From: Symbiodinium natans
Taxonomy: Eukaryota > Sar > Dinophyceae > Suessiales > Symbiodiniaceae
Direction of reading: 5' to 3'
NCBI GenBank assembly: GCA_905221605.1
Contig: CAJNDS010000176.1
Coordinates: forward strand, 62,001 to 126,000
Length of the DNA: 64,000 bases
Below the pieces are notes generated by a model. That model saw nothing but the letters and a program-made list of their open reading frames with translations. It did no database searches and was not told the origin of the DNA. Position numbers and translations under genes: made by a program. Positions 1-11,040 of the stretch are shown here, in pieces. How positions within the stretch are numbered: the first letter of the stretch is position 1; each line of letters opens with the position of its first letter.

Positions 1-2600
1 CCAGAATAATCGCACTAATAATACTAATACTAATGCTAATGCGAATGCGAATGCGAATGCTAATGCTAATGCTAATAATACTCGTAACCATCATCATCAT
101 AATGAAAGGCAAGGCCGCGGGCAAGGTGCTCTGCGTTGTGGACGTCGCTGCTTGGCGCAAGACGCGCATGCCCATAAAAAAGCCAGATGTGTGGGGACCT
201 GCGTCCATTCTGGCTCATCTGCGGTTCCCCTAAGTACCCTAAACCCTCTATACCCAAGAAGCCCCATCGCAACCCTTGAACCCTAAACCCTGATCCCGAG
301 CTTGTCGCGGTGTGTTTCCTTTTCAGGTTCCTCGGGTTTCGCTAGGGTTCCCTCACTTGTTTGCCTTCACCCATACGACGGAAGATCCTTATTGGAGCTG
401 CAAGTTGAAACCATCATGGCTTGGTTCTCATCCTGTAGGATTTCAACGATTCAGGGAGTCTGGGGACTTCCAGATGCTACACTGAAATACTGAGACTTCG
501 CAAGGCGCAAAGTGTCGGCCGCATCTTGCTGCTTGGCAATTCCATTGCCGCCATCACCACCAACTGCGCGCCTCGCATGGCATCTTCTCTTCAGGGTTCA
601 GGACTTAGCGCTACCAGGCTGGGCTCTTGTGATCAACTGAGGACTTCGCGCGCATCAGAAGAGTGAACAAGCGCCCGGTGACGAACGCCAGCGGCACAGC
701 ACTGGCATAGCTGATGCACAGCCATGAGGGGGTGCAGTGTCTGGAGATAAGCAGAAGCTCAAGCTACGCACGTCATTCGTCCAACCGTCCGAACTCTGGA
801 GATGCCTCAGGATGAAAGGCAAAGATGTGCGATAACAATCATTGGTGCAGCTTGGCCGAGCGCGCAGAAGGACGGGAGGTACCCCTCGGACAGCTTCAGC
901 TTGCGTTAACCGCAGGGAGGACGTAGAGGTCTCAAATTCCCCGGATCCGTGTACCAATTAAGATTTTTTCGAGGGGGCGTGAGTCGCTCGAGGTAAAGCG
1001 GGGTGTTATAGCATAGTGCTCTTTTTGCTCTTTTTTCCTTCATGACTGTACTCAGGCACTGGTGAACACTGCTCTCGGTTTGGGTGCTGCATCCTCCTCC
1101 GTGTCAACCTGCTCGGGGAGCCTGAACGTGCCCGCAAACTGCGTGCCTGGCCTGGAAGCTTGTGCACGGGAGCTAGGGAGTCAGGTTTTCTTTTTCAGAG
1201 ATGCCTGAAAGGGTTCATGAGGACCATTTGCGGTTTGTGCCATTCTCTGCCTTTGGTCTGCCGGAGAAGGGAGTCGAATCACCGAATCACCGCCGTGTGG
1301 GCTTTTAGAGCCCGCTGCACATCCGGCTACGTCCTCCAGCCAGAAACCTCAAGCGATTGTGTTTGTGTGTGTGTGTGTGTGCCTGTCTGTGTTGGTGTGT
1401 GTTTGGTGGAAAGAGAGTTCAAGCTTAAAACAAGCGACTAGCTAGACAGCAAATCACGGGCCTGCTTGCAAGCGGATCATTTTGCCTGCTAAGGCGTCAG
1501 GCATCGGGGTTTGGGGAGGAAGGCTTTGCACGATCGTGTCACTCCGAAGAGTACACAGCAACGGACGGAACTCGTTTGCTGTTGGCTTCCCTTCTTGATC
1601 TTATACTGCCACACCAGCACTGAAAACACTTACATTGGGGGTTGAAGCGAGTCAGTCTCTTGGAATCCGAGCAGCTCAGCCCTTGCAATCAGTTTCGGTA
1701 TCATGGCATCAGGCTGCGAACATCAACGGCTTCATAGGCACTTCGGCCTGCAAATAAGGATGCCAACCGCGCTGTGTGAGCAATCCTCCAACCCAGCAGG
1801 TTCTCTGCAGAGTACAAAGCGGTGCAGCCCTGGGTTTACACTACTGTTACTGCTGAGTGTACAAAATATCGGCCTCCGTGTACCTCTTGGTGCGGGTCTA
1901 TATTGTATATATGTATACACATATATATAGATATGTATGTATGGGGTGTCCTTATGGGGATACCACAACTGAACGCCCTACTGCATGTCGTGCATTCAGA
2001 GCTCCATCGCTTCGAAGGTAACACCCTCGTATTGGCCGGCACGGCCATGTCTGCAGATCTCAGCTGCCCCAGGAATCCCGAAGACACAGCCGCTGAGCTT
2101 CACCGAGCCATGATTTTTCGAGCTGCTCCCCTGTTTGATTGCGTTCATCTAGGTTCCTGCTTCTCTCAACCCCACTGGGCAGTGATGTAGCTCCTGCTGC
2201 AGAGTACCAGTAGCAGAGCTTCAGCTTTGAAAGTGTCGTAACGACCCAAGCAGGGCCCATGATGTAGATGAACCCCCAGCAAGCGGAGGTGGAACGGAAG
2301 AAGGAGGAGGTTGAGCTTCTCGGACCTTTGCACGTGATTTGCATGTTGCAGCTGTGCAGCTGTGTCCTAAAGCCTACGGGACCTACGGCCTAATGTGGCG
2401 CCTCCTTTAGTGGGCCCCGCCCCCTCCTGAACAGTCGAGGGCTGGATTTTGCCCTCTTTAATGGCCCACGGGATTTATGTGATTTTAATAGGGAGGGGGT
2501 TAGATAGATTTAAAAGGGATGCGTATGAATTTAAAAGGGATGAGCTTTTATGAATTTAAAAGGGAGCCGCGCGAATCGAAAAGGGGTCCGGGATGAGTTT
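1..2600. other. no gene recognised
   Basis: No exon that I can support. The stretch holds ATGCTA/ATGCGA-type short repeats near 30-85, a few CCCTAAA units near 240-290, a TG run at about 1364-1405 and a TA-rich run at about 1905-1940. The short ORFs show no family motif. Confidence 0.5.
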
Positions 2601-2638
2601 GTATGAGTCTAAAAGGGATCCATAGGCTTTTTCCAAAT

Positions 2639-3037
2639 TCGGAGCCTCCGGGCCGAGGCCTGGACATTAAAGAGGGTCCCGAATCAGTCCGATTATTGGG
2701 GGTCGGAGGGGGCCCCTGGACCCGGATTGAGGGGGACCAATTTTCAAATGGTTTCCTCAAAGAAAAATATTGGTTTCGGGCCGGTTGGAATTCAGGAGGT
2801 TGGCCTTTGAAATCCTAAGGCCCGGCTTTAAATTCAGAAGGCCCGGCTTTAAGCCCAAACAGCCTGGCATCCAAAATCGGGGCTCCGGGCCGGGGCCTGG
2901 ACATTAAAGAGGGTCAAAAATCAGCCCCATTATTGGGGGTCGGAGGGGGCCCCTGGACCACCCCCTTGTCGGATTGAACGAAGCCAATTTTTTAAATGGT
3001 TTCTTAAAGGTAACGAATGGTTTCGGGCCGGTTGGAA
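2639..3037. repeat. imperfect tandem duplication of about 155 bp
   Basis: The segment at 2639-2800 recurs at about 2877-3037. Both copies share GGCCTGGACATTAAAGAGGG, TTATTGGGGGTCGGAGGG and GGTTTCGGGCCGGTTGGAAT, separated by small indels. The spacer repeats 'aaggcccggcttta' motifs. No coding role seen. Confidence 0.7.
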
Positions 3038-3643
3038 TGGACCCGGCTTTAAATCATAAGGCCCGGCTTTATGCCGGAGCCTCCGGGCCGAAACAAGCCC
3101 CAAACCCTTAAAACAATTCCGGATTTCGGGAGCGGTTTGTCTTTAAAGAGGGGCTCCCAAACAGTCAGGGTGTCCTGAATAATTCAGCCAATTGGTCTTT
3201 AAAGAGGGGGCCGATACTAAAGCGGGTGCAACATTACACCTAAGCCCCACACCAGGGCGGCGAAAGACGCCGCGCTGGTGGCCGACGCCAGGCATGCAAG
3301 GAGCATTTTTGTTTCGCACTGAGGGCCGGCTCATCAGCAGAGTTCACTGGCCACAACCCTGCACCCAACCTTTAATCAGATTCATCTCCAAGTTCTACCT
3401 AGAGGAAACCCAAGCCCCCAAAATCCCAAAAGCCAAGCCCTGAACCCCAAACCCCAAAGCCCCCAATCTCTATGCACCGCAACCCTGCCCTAAAGCCCTG
3501 AACCTCTGAAGTCAAACGATCTTATTGACCATTCATTCCCTTCATTAAATCATGAAGCCTTTTGAGAGCACCCCGAAAACCTGAACCCTAAATTCTAAAC
3601 CCTAACTAAACCCTCAACCCCAAAGCATCCCACAGTCACCCAG

Positions 3644-3700
3644 GCCCGAAAGTGGCTCCAGGGTGCCGGAAAAGAAGCTGGGCCGTGGAGCGCTGCAAGG
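3644..3700 (+). CDS. candidate internal exon, unknown gene
   Basis: After a degenerate CCCTAAA block and an AG acceptor, 19 open codons read ARKWLQGAGKEAGPWSAAR and stop at a GT donor. Phase 0 at both ends. No family recognised; it may belong to the gene whose exons lie at 4599-5353. Confidence 0.3.
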
Positions 3701-4065
3701 GTATCGCGGGTTGAGGGGTTGAGTTGTTTATTTGTTTGTTTATTTATTTGTTATGTACAATACTAGTATGCTTGTGATTATGATGACTATTATTATTGTT
3801 ATATGTTTTTTGTTTTTTTTTTTGGCGGGCGGGGGGGGGTTAGAGGGTTGGGCTTGAAGGGTTTAGGGCTGGCGTGTAAAAATACAAAGAGGCCCAATGA
3901 GGTGCACTTGGCGTGGCAGCCGCTGCCGAGGGGGTTTTTCGGGATTTTGCGGGCAAAAACTCTTCTGTTGGTTTAGGGTTTTGGACTTAGGGTTGAGACA
4001 TCCCTGCTCCGGAAAATCCCGGAGAGCATTTCGGGAGTGCCCGATTATCCCTCCGCAGTGTCTTC

Positions 4066-4169
4066 TTGGGATGTTTCCCCTTATACTAACAGTCCTTAAT
4101 GATTAGGGATTATAATCGGGGTCCTATAATCCTGATGAAGGGCTGTTAGTGTACGGGGGAACATCCCAA
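4066..4169. mobile_element. MITE-like element, family B, copy 1
   Basis: Terminal inverted repeats run TTGGGATGTTTCCCC...inward to ACTAACAG on the left and CTGTTAGTGTAC...GGGGAACATCCCAA on the right. The interior is AT-rich and partly palindromic. The 8 bp flanks GTGTCTTC and TCTGCTTC match only in the last four bases, so the target duplication may have decayed. A second copy lies at 16676-16830. Confidence 0.7.
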
Positions 4170-4598
4170 TCTGCTTCAGATAATCTCGCAGAATCCCGCA
4201 AACCACTGAATCTTGGAGTGCCCACCTCCAGAGAATCCCGCCGATAATCTCAAGAGTGCTCACTCGCGGATATCCCACTACCTGTCGAGTGCTTTTTTGG
4301 GCAAGATGGGCTGCTGGCCAAGGATGTCTCTTACCTGCCACCGCCTCCATCGGCGATTCCACCGCAGACTGTCTTTCGCAACCTCGATCGCCCCATGTCA
4401 GACTTGAGTCTGCTATGGATTGTACAGACCTGCTCGATGCTGTTTGCGGCAGTTTAGGAATCTAGTGTCGCGGAGTGGCACGCGATGTGCATGCTGCTTT
4501 AAAAAGTTCAGAAAGTCTCTAAGCCAGAAACACGAGGCTGCGTTGGCCATCTCGACTTGGCGATCACGTGGCTTCGCAGCACGAGTTTTTTTCTCGAG

Positions 4599-4690
4599 CC
4601 TCGAACCATCGATGGTAGTGCCATGCACGATATGCACGATGCCCTGAGAAGGTTCGTGATGAAGGCTGCAATCATCATTGCCGAGACCTG
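4599..4690 (+). CDS. exon of unrecognised upstream gene
   Basis: AG acceptor, then open codons reading PRTIDGSAMHD...LRRFVMKAAIIIAET, then a GT donor after two bases of a codon. The composition looks like a real amphipathic helix. The exact donor is uncertain because the frame stays open for another 17 codons. Confidence 0.4.
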
Positions 4691-4768
4691 GTTGCATTCA
4701 AACGAAGATTTTCGAGCGATGCAAACAAAGTCTCATCTCTAAGGACAGCACCATCCACTGCGCCCCAG

Positions 4769-4840
4769 AAGATGTGGAGGATTCCGACGATGAGCGCGTC
4801 TGTGGGGCGCTTCAGTCTGCCTTTGCGAGCCTGCTAAGCG
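4769..4840 (+). CDS. exon of unrecognised upstream gene
   Basis: Reads DVEDSDDERVCGALQSA then FASLLS. Starts after CCCCAG, ends at a GC donor with one base of a split codon left (phase 1), which the next exon at 5067 completes. Confidence 0.45.
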
Positions 4841-4916
4841 GCCAGGGCCAGAGGTCTCACTATGGTGATTCTGGCAATCATCCACTGAGCCGACTCTGAC
4901 GTCACGACGTGTCCCT

Positions 4917-5053
4917 AAACCCCAAACCCCAAACCCCAAACCCTAAACCCTAAACCCTAAATCCTAAACCCTAAACCCTAAACCCTAAAGCCTAGACCCT
5001 AGACCCTAGACCCTAAACCCTAAACCCTAAACCCCAAACCCCAAACCCTAAAT
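4917..5053. repeat. interstitial telomere-like array, CCCTAAA orientation
   Basis: About 19 units of CCCTAAA with CCCCAAA, CCTAAAT and CCTAGAC variants. It lies inside the 4841-5066 intron and ends 13 bp before the acceptor of the next exon. Confidence 0.9.
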
Positions 5054-5066
5054 GACGTGCTCACAG

Positions 5067-5136
5067 GCGCTATAGATATCATCGGCCTCACTGGTGTGCT
5101 CAGCTTGGCTACGCGCTTCTTCTCCTTGGCCCTTTG
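5067..5136 (+). CDS. exon of unrecognised upstream gene, hydrophobic
   Basis: AG acceptor at 5065-5066. Reads (G)AIDIIGLTGVLSLA then TRFFSLAL, a membrane-like helix, and ends with a split W codon at a GT donor. Takes phase 1 from 4840 and passes phase 2 to 5200. CCCTAAA array upstream, TTTAGGG array downstream. Confidence 0.5.
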
Positions 5137-5149
5137 GTTGGCACGTAGG

Positions 5150-5180
5150 ATTAGGGTTTAGGGTTTAGGGTTTAGGGTTG
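5150..5180. repeat. interstitial telomere-like array, TTTAGGG orientation
   Basis: Four units of TTTAGGG inside a 63 bp intron (5137-5199), beginning 13 bp after the donor. Opposite in orientation to the array at 4917-5053. Confidence 0.9.
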
Positions 5181-5199
5181 ACCGTCAAGACTATGCCAG

Positions 5200-5353
5200 G
5201 TCAGAGGTTGCCGACTTTGCGCTTAGGGTGGCGTATCTTTCTAGGAGAGCGGCACCGAACTGCAAGAAGATCCCATTTGCGAGTGTGAACAGCGTGACAG
5301 CAAATAGATTGGTAAAACCAACCATAGAATCGTTCATCCGAGTCTGGAGGTGA
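5200..5353 (+). CDS. terminal exon of unrecognised upstream gene
   Basis: After GCCAG the frame reads SEVADFALRVAYLSRRAAP, then NCKKIPFASVNSVTANR and LVKPTIESFIRVWR, ending in TGA at 5351-5353. Phase 2 entry fits the preceding exon. The opposite strand is also open over much of this stretch (80 codons), but the + reading joins to the other exons. Product unknown. Confidence 0.45.
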
Positions 5354-6159
5354 TTGGTTTGCAAGATGCAAGTACTATCTTTCATGCTTTTCGTCTTTCT
5401 GTTTGGATTCTTTGAGTAGACAAGAAAGGCCATGTTTTTGCCGTATGTTTGTAGTACATTGTAGGATTAACCGGGGGGGAGGGGGGGGGCTCTTAAATCG
5501 TTCAAAAAAAGAGCCCCCGGGAAAAGACACATCATAGAAAGAAGAAACAGCAAACTTCTAACCTTTGAGACATGAGTTTAGAAAACCAATCAATGATACC
5601 TTCGTGACGGCCATTGTTAATGTTTTGTTTTTTGAGCCTTCTATTCTATGCATGCCAGAAGAACTATGAAGTTTATCAGGGACCCATGTTCTGCTGGTGG
5701 TTTGTGGATTTTGCTCCCCCCGTTTTGCAAGAAAGGGGGGGAGCCCCCAGCCCCCCAGGAATCAGGCATGGCGGCTTTGAGGGATCTTGAGGTTGGAGGG
5801 CCCTGGCGGATTGTTCACATGTGGCGGGGTTTACGCAAATAGGAAAGCCCTAAAATCCCCCCCCCCCCCCCCAAAACAAAAAAATGCAATAAGGTACCCC
5901 CCCCCCCCCCCCAAAAAAAAAAAAAAAAAATGGAAACCCCCATATAAAGAATATTAAGACTGTCTTCACTTCGAGATCCAGGCAGCGAACAGCTGCATCG
6001 CAATCGTTGGCCGCATGGGCAGTCTGGATGCGAGCTGCGTTGCGGACTGTGCTGGCATCATCGCAGGCTGAGCAGGGTTTGGGGTGTGTTTGGGGCTTGA
6101 GGGTTGGGGGCGCGCTTCGAGAATTAGAGGGTCTTAAGGTTGGAGGGTATGGACTCTTG

Positions 6160-6775
6160 AGTCTAGGCATGTTCGGGCAGATATTTGTCTTCTCAGAGAG
6201 GGGGTTGCAGGACCGCCAAAGCTCCAGATGCTTTTGCCTTCGCAAACCAAGAGAGGGTACCTTAGAAAAGGCTGCCGAACCCCAAAGGGCATGCAGTGGA
6301 CACGCAAGCTACCTAGTTTAGGGTTTAGGGCTTAGGGCATAGGGTTGAGGGTTCGGGTTTCGGGTTTAGGGCTATGTAGGGTTCAGGGCCCAGGGTTGAG
6401 GACACCCTGGTGGGGACAAGACATGACAAGTAGAATGGTAGGCGGGCGTTGCCTCGTTGTTCAAGGGGTAGTGGCCCAAATGGTGACGATGGCATTCCGT
6501 TCGCAGAGTTGGGCTTCGGGGTCCAGAGCTGGCAAGCAGTAAACGCTGGGCTTCGTGGCTTCAGCTCTATGAAAGGACACCCTCAGCTCTATAAAGGGAC
6601 ACCTCGAACATGCCAAGGGTCAGGATTAGGTAGCTGGCGCGTCCACTGCATTTTCTGAGGTGCGGCAGCCTTTTCTCAGGCACCCTCTCTTGGTTGCAAA
6701 GGTAAAAGCATCTGGAGGTTTGTCCTGCAACTCCCTCTCTGAGAAACCAAACTCTGCCCGAACATGCCCAGACTA
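6160..6775. repeat. long inverted repeat, arms of about 115 bp
   Basis: Left arm about 6160-6278, right arm about 6662-6775, complementary with several small differences. Both arms contain GCATGTTCGGGCAGA, CCAGATGCTTTT and AGAAAAGGCTGCCG in complementary orientation. The loop is about 380 bp. Confidence 0.75.
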
Positions 6776-6782
6776 AGCCCGA

Positions 6783-7052
6783 AACCCTAAACCCTAAACC
6801 CTAAACCCTAAACCCTACTAAATACTACTAAACCCGAAACCCTAACCCTAAATCCTAAAGAAAACCTCGTTGAGAGGCGTCACCGCCTCGACAGCACCGG
6901 CGATGAACCTCCAGGCTGCCTGCCAGACGGCGCTTCTTGGCAGATTTAGGGCTCGTCGGAGGGCTTATAAAAACACTATTGGGTTTGGGGATGCTTAGGG
7001 GGTTTAGGGATGCTTAGGGTTTAGGGTTTTGGGTTTAGGGTTTAGGGTTTAT
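6783..7052. repeat. paired telomere-like arrays around a short unique segment
   Basis: CCCTAAA units at 6783-6858, a GC-rich unique segment of about 85 bp that could hold an exon, then TTTAGGG-like units from about 6944 to 7052. Confidence 0.75.
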
Positions 7053-8867
7053 ATAGCTAGGGATGTTTAGGGGTCTTTTGAGGTTGAAGCCCTTCAGGCT
7101 ATAGTGTCTCGCGACCCCCGGTAACGACAAAACGGCCAGATCAGGCGCCGGACGCGATGCGAATCGATGCGAAACAGTGCGGCGCAAAGCCATGCATAAG
7201 GATTGCCTGACAGACATCCTCGAAATCGCATGTGGAAAGCTGTCGTCGTATGGAAATGAACCATGTGATTCTCACAGCATTGCGGAATGATCCCCGGTAT
7301 TTGTCCCTTTAAAACGACTTGCTCGAATCGAAGGCGAAGCCAAATAGCTTGTAGTATGCTTGGTTCAAGGCGCTACAATTGACTTGCAGTATGGGGGCTC
7401 AATGCGATGCAAACATTGCTAGCTACGGTTGCTAACCAAAGTCTGTACAGTCGTGGCTGGGACAAAAACAATTCTTCTGCGAGGACACATAGCATGTTAT
7501 GTTTCCTTAGCTGTACCTATAAAGAATGAGAGGTCCAGCCCGAGCACAAATCCTCGATGGGGTCCAGGTACAGGGTTACCGATGGGAGTTTTGGCATCAG
7601 GTAGCATCTTACTCGCAAGTTGAGTGCAGGGCGACCTCCGCACAGGTTTGAGATGTGGAATCCAGAAGACTGGCCGAAGAAAGACTTCATCCGGCAAAGC
7701 GCGTCCAAGCAGGCTGGCTCTCCATGATGCATCTGGTCGCACTTGTAGCTTCCGCACTGGGCGGTGGAAGGGTCGGATGTGCCAGCAGCAGTATGGTTCC
7801 CCAAGCTTTAACAATCGTTCTCCAGGGTGGGGGCCTTTTCCGGTTGCTCCACTGCTGGGCGCTGGCAGGGATTGACCAAGAAAGCCCTGGAGAAAGTCCG
7901 AGCCGCGTACGGCGACATCATCGTCCCGAGCCCGTGAGGGTCAGGCGAGGAACTGGCTGCAAGTTGCTGAATGTTGCCTCTTTGGTGTTGGTTTATTGCT
8001 GGGCAGTGCCGTTGCAGATGCTTGTGCTTAAAACGCCTTCGGACATATTCAGCTTGAGAAGCGGCTTTGCTCATGGGAGGCTGCGCGTTCATGCTGCCTT
8101 GCTGCTCGATCGGCGCCCCTGTGTGAGAGGACCTGATCGTGTTCCTTCTAGCACAAGATAAAGCAAGGAATCGCAAGGGCCTGCGTCGACTCTGCGCAGG
8201 TGCCGGAGTAATTTTTCTTCTAGTGCATACTGCTCAGAGCGAAGATAGCCAGACGTTTGGTGGCGAGCCTGATGGATGCAGCAGAACTTAGCTAGTAGGG
8301 CTTTCAGTGATTGGGTCCGCGTATAAACACAACCAGCTAAAAATCCCTCGTCATGCCGCCATTCATCCGGCTGGTCACAATGCTGGCGCCGGATGGCAAC
8401 TTCGCAGGAGCTTTTGACGTTAGTCAGGGCCGGAAAAGCATGTCTAAAACGACATTGTTTCCCACTGGTGACATCTGGTGACCTCAAGTAGCTAGCTGGC
8501 ATCCGCGTGACTCCCAGACGATTCCTGCTGAGAATGCCTGCAGCATGTTGCCTGCAAGCACATTGGGAGACCGCTCTCGACTTCTTAAGGCGAGTGTGTT
8601 GGAGCAATTGGCTGATGGTTTGAAGCAGTTGTGTTAATCTATCTCCACCAGCTGCTGCATCAAGGACATGACTGACACAAGCAGTGCCAGGATCCTCAAT
8701 CCTGTCCCCTAGCGACTGGCTTGCGAGGAGTTGGTGCAGTGATGTTGAAATCTTCAAGGTCCTCCCCGCCCAAGCCCACACACATACACACCTTGTAGGC
8801 CTCCTCAGAAGCCTCCATTAAATCCCACATAGACACCCTCCATCAGCCCACAGTCGGGGGGCTGCAG

Positions 8868-8964
8868 GGCCCTGATGCCCCGCACATGGCCCCTGCTGGC
8901 GGTCGTGGCCGCTGGAGACCCGCGGGTTCTCCACCAGGCGAAGCACCAAGCACAGTCTCAGGCA
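8868..8964 (+). CDS. candidate exon, unknown gene
   Basis: After CTGCAG the frame reads ALMPRTWPLLAVVAAG then DPRVLHQAKHQAQSQA up to a GT donor. The hydrophobic start would suit a signal or membrane segment. No family recognised and no phase partner identified. Confidence 0.3.
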
Positions 8965-10480
8965 GTCAAAGTCGGTCATTGGGTCATCGGGCTATTGGGC
9001 ACGTTGTAGAATTCTCATGAATCCTCAACTCACCGACTCTTCTGAAATTGCTGCTGTTTGAGTCAGGTTGTTTCAGCTGGTGGGTGGGCAGGTTGGTGTG
9101 CTTGAGGTATGCTCGCCTGGCTAGCATGTGGCTTGTTCAACTTATTCTAGGCCTCTAGGCATGTAGCTGCCTTAATGCTGATTCGGAAAAGCCACTTCGA
9201 ATCTTGCCGACTGGCTTAAGGTGCAAAGTAACCTTGATGCGGTCGAAGTGGAGGCATGGGGCCGTAGATTCGGCTACAGGTGTGCGTTTCGTTCTTGGGG
9301 CAGCCCGCAGAAACTGACATTGAGACTTTCTTTGCGACTTTGCATGCTGCAGTGCAGACCTCGTTCTTGCTGCAGACTAGGCAGAATGGTGCAGAGAGCC
9401 GAAGCAAGCATACGTACTGCCATGCTGCATTCGAATGAAGACGCCCACCCGAGTGATTCGGCACAGGGATGGTCGTTTGAAACGGCGGCGACAAGCTGTA
9501 CTTGTGCTCCTGCAGCTTGGATTCAACGAGTTTTCGGAAGCTTGAAGCTGGAGGGGACAAGGCATCAGGGCCTCATATGGCGCTGCCAGTCGCCTGTAGT
9601 ACTAAGTGCCGGAGCTGTTGCACATCAGGATGCAGATACGTCGGACGCGCAGCTTCTGGCGCTGCGGAGATGGAATTGCGAGCGCATCAATGAGGTGCTG
9701 CTTTTTTGGCCTTTTCGGATTGGCTTCTTCGGAACAAAATTTGCAAGACAGAAGCCGCCACGCACCACTAGGACTACTTCGTGTAATTGCCAAGAATTAC
9801 TTGGCAATTAATAACTGCAAAACTATGACGAGGCAGCTGTATGAAATGCAGCCAGGTATGCCAGGTGAGGTCTAAGCCAGGTCTCAAGTACGGAGTAATA
9901 CGGTGCAAGCGATGGATGCTTTCGGGTGTCAGCTTCTGGGTCCCTGCGCTCTTCGGGGGCCCACGACGGCACAGAGTTGGGAGGTAAGCCTTCGTGTTTG
10001 CGGGCCTATGGAAGTCAGAGGAAGTCGCAACTGGCCCCTTTTTTGGCACCGAAATGGACGGACAGGGGTCGAATCACTTGGATGATCCACACTGGAGAAC
10101 CGGTGAAGCTCAATAGATGTCAAGGTTTGCAAGTCAACCGGACCCTGAAAACCTCGATGGTGATGCTGCCATGCTGCCTTGGGATCATGCGTTGAAGACA
10201 GACACCTTGGCAACTAACAGACAGAACGGTGGCAAATATGCAGTAGCAGGTGTCGCAGAGTTGAATTCGGAAGGCGAATGGCGACCTTGGACAGTTGGCG
10301 CGCGAGTATGGGGAGGCGATGTCCGTAACATAGCCGGCAGCGGAGTGATTCGAGAGGGTTCGACTGGGTCATCGAATGAGGTTCTCAACTTGTATGGCTG
10401 TTTATTATATCAGCGTCACCAGTTGAGTGTCGTCACGTCTTCATCTAGGACGCACGAGGACATTTGCCAAAGTCACCCTT
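8965..10480. other. no supported gene
   Basis: ORFs up to 196 codons on + and 114 on - overlap each other here without a recognisable motif. Nothing else stands out. Confidence 0.4.
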
Positions 10481-10570
10481 CCAGGACGGGCTATCATACC
10501 CTATAACCCCTTAAAAAGGCCCTTTAGAGGGTTGATTATGGGGATTATAGGGACTAATTGCCCGTGCTGG
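10481..10570. mobile_element. MITE-like element, family A, copy 1
   Basis: Begins CCAGGACGGGCTA and ends TTGCCCGTGCTGG (terminal inverted repeats with a few mismatches). Core motifs CCCTATAACCCC, AAGGCCCTTTA and GGGGATTATAGGG are shared with the copies at 50234, 55117, 57744, 58450, 62864 and 63927. Confidence 0.8.
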
Positions 10571-10814
10571 ACCCTAAACCCTCAACCCTGAACCCTAAAC
10601 CCTAAACCCTACACCCTGGTTGCCAATGTCTGCCAACTCTCTCTGCGCCCAGCAAGTGGACGGGTCCTTCACCGAGCGGATGAAGGAGGCTCTCCAGATG
10701 TGCGCTCAGGCTCGGACATCCTTTGGAAGCCTTTAATGTAGGGTTTAGGGTTTCGGGTTTAAGGTTTAGGGTTTAGGGTTTAGGGCTTAGGGTTTAGGGT
10801 TTAGGGTTTAGGGT
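10571..10814. repeat. telomere-like arrays flanking an exon-sized segment
   Basis: CCCTAAA units at 10571-10616 and TTTAGGG units at 10740-10814, about 120 bp apart, enclosing the candidate exon at 10653-10737. Confidence 0.85.
10653..10737 (+). CDS. candidate exon between telomere-like arrays
   Basis: Acceptor TGCGCCCAG. One frame reads QVDGSFTERMKEALQMC then AQARTSFGSL, helix-like, but meets TAA just before the GT donor, so an earlier donor is likely. It could be an N-terminal exon of the downstream synthase gene or of another gene. Confidence 0.3.
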
Positions 10815-10925
10815 CTTTGACCCCGAAAGTAGGGGCACCCCCTTTTCGGGGTTTCCAAAAAAAAAAGAAGCAGATGGGAAATTCCCACATTTGGTGGCTT
10901 CAGCCAAGACGCTGCCGCCTGTCAG

Positions 10926-11040
10926 TTGCACACTGCTGTCAAGGCCGCGAACGAGACCAACGCCATGAAGGCGGCCAGTCAGGCTTGCTGCGCTTGGGGC
11001 GATGTCCTGATGAGGCATCGGGACACTTTGCTGTTGCAAT
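10926..11040 (+). CDS. candidate exon, unknown
   Basis: After CTGTCAG the frame reads LHTAVKAANETNAMKAASQ then ACCAWGDVLMRHRDTLLLQ, helical in style like the segment at 10653, and reaches a GT donor at 11041. No family recognised. Confidence 0.35.

Larger units (their letters stand above)
5354..8867. other. intergenic, no supported gene
   Basis: Holds C- and A-homopolymer runs at about 5857-5930, a diverged inverted repeat (6160-6775), TTTAGGG-like blocks at about 6306-6400 and 6990-7052, and a CCCTAAA block at 6783-6858. The ORFs of 60-168 codons here show no motif and overlap each other on both strands. Confidence 0.5.

Noticed and set aside
4914-5180. True chromosome end (telomere)
   Set aside because: Arrays are short, internal, in both orientations, and many lie in introns fixed by protein motifs; they are interstitial.
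5191-5433. 80-codon ORF on the - strand with a hydrophobic stretch
   Set aside because: The + strand reading joins in phase to three upstream exons; the - reading has no partner.
8089-8781. 230-codon ORF on the - strand
   Set aside because: No recognisable motif or family pattern, overlapped by other ORFs; listed nowhere as a gene, though an unknown retained exon cannot be excluded.
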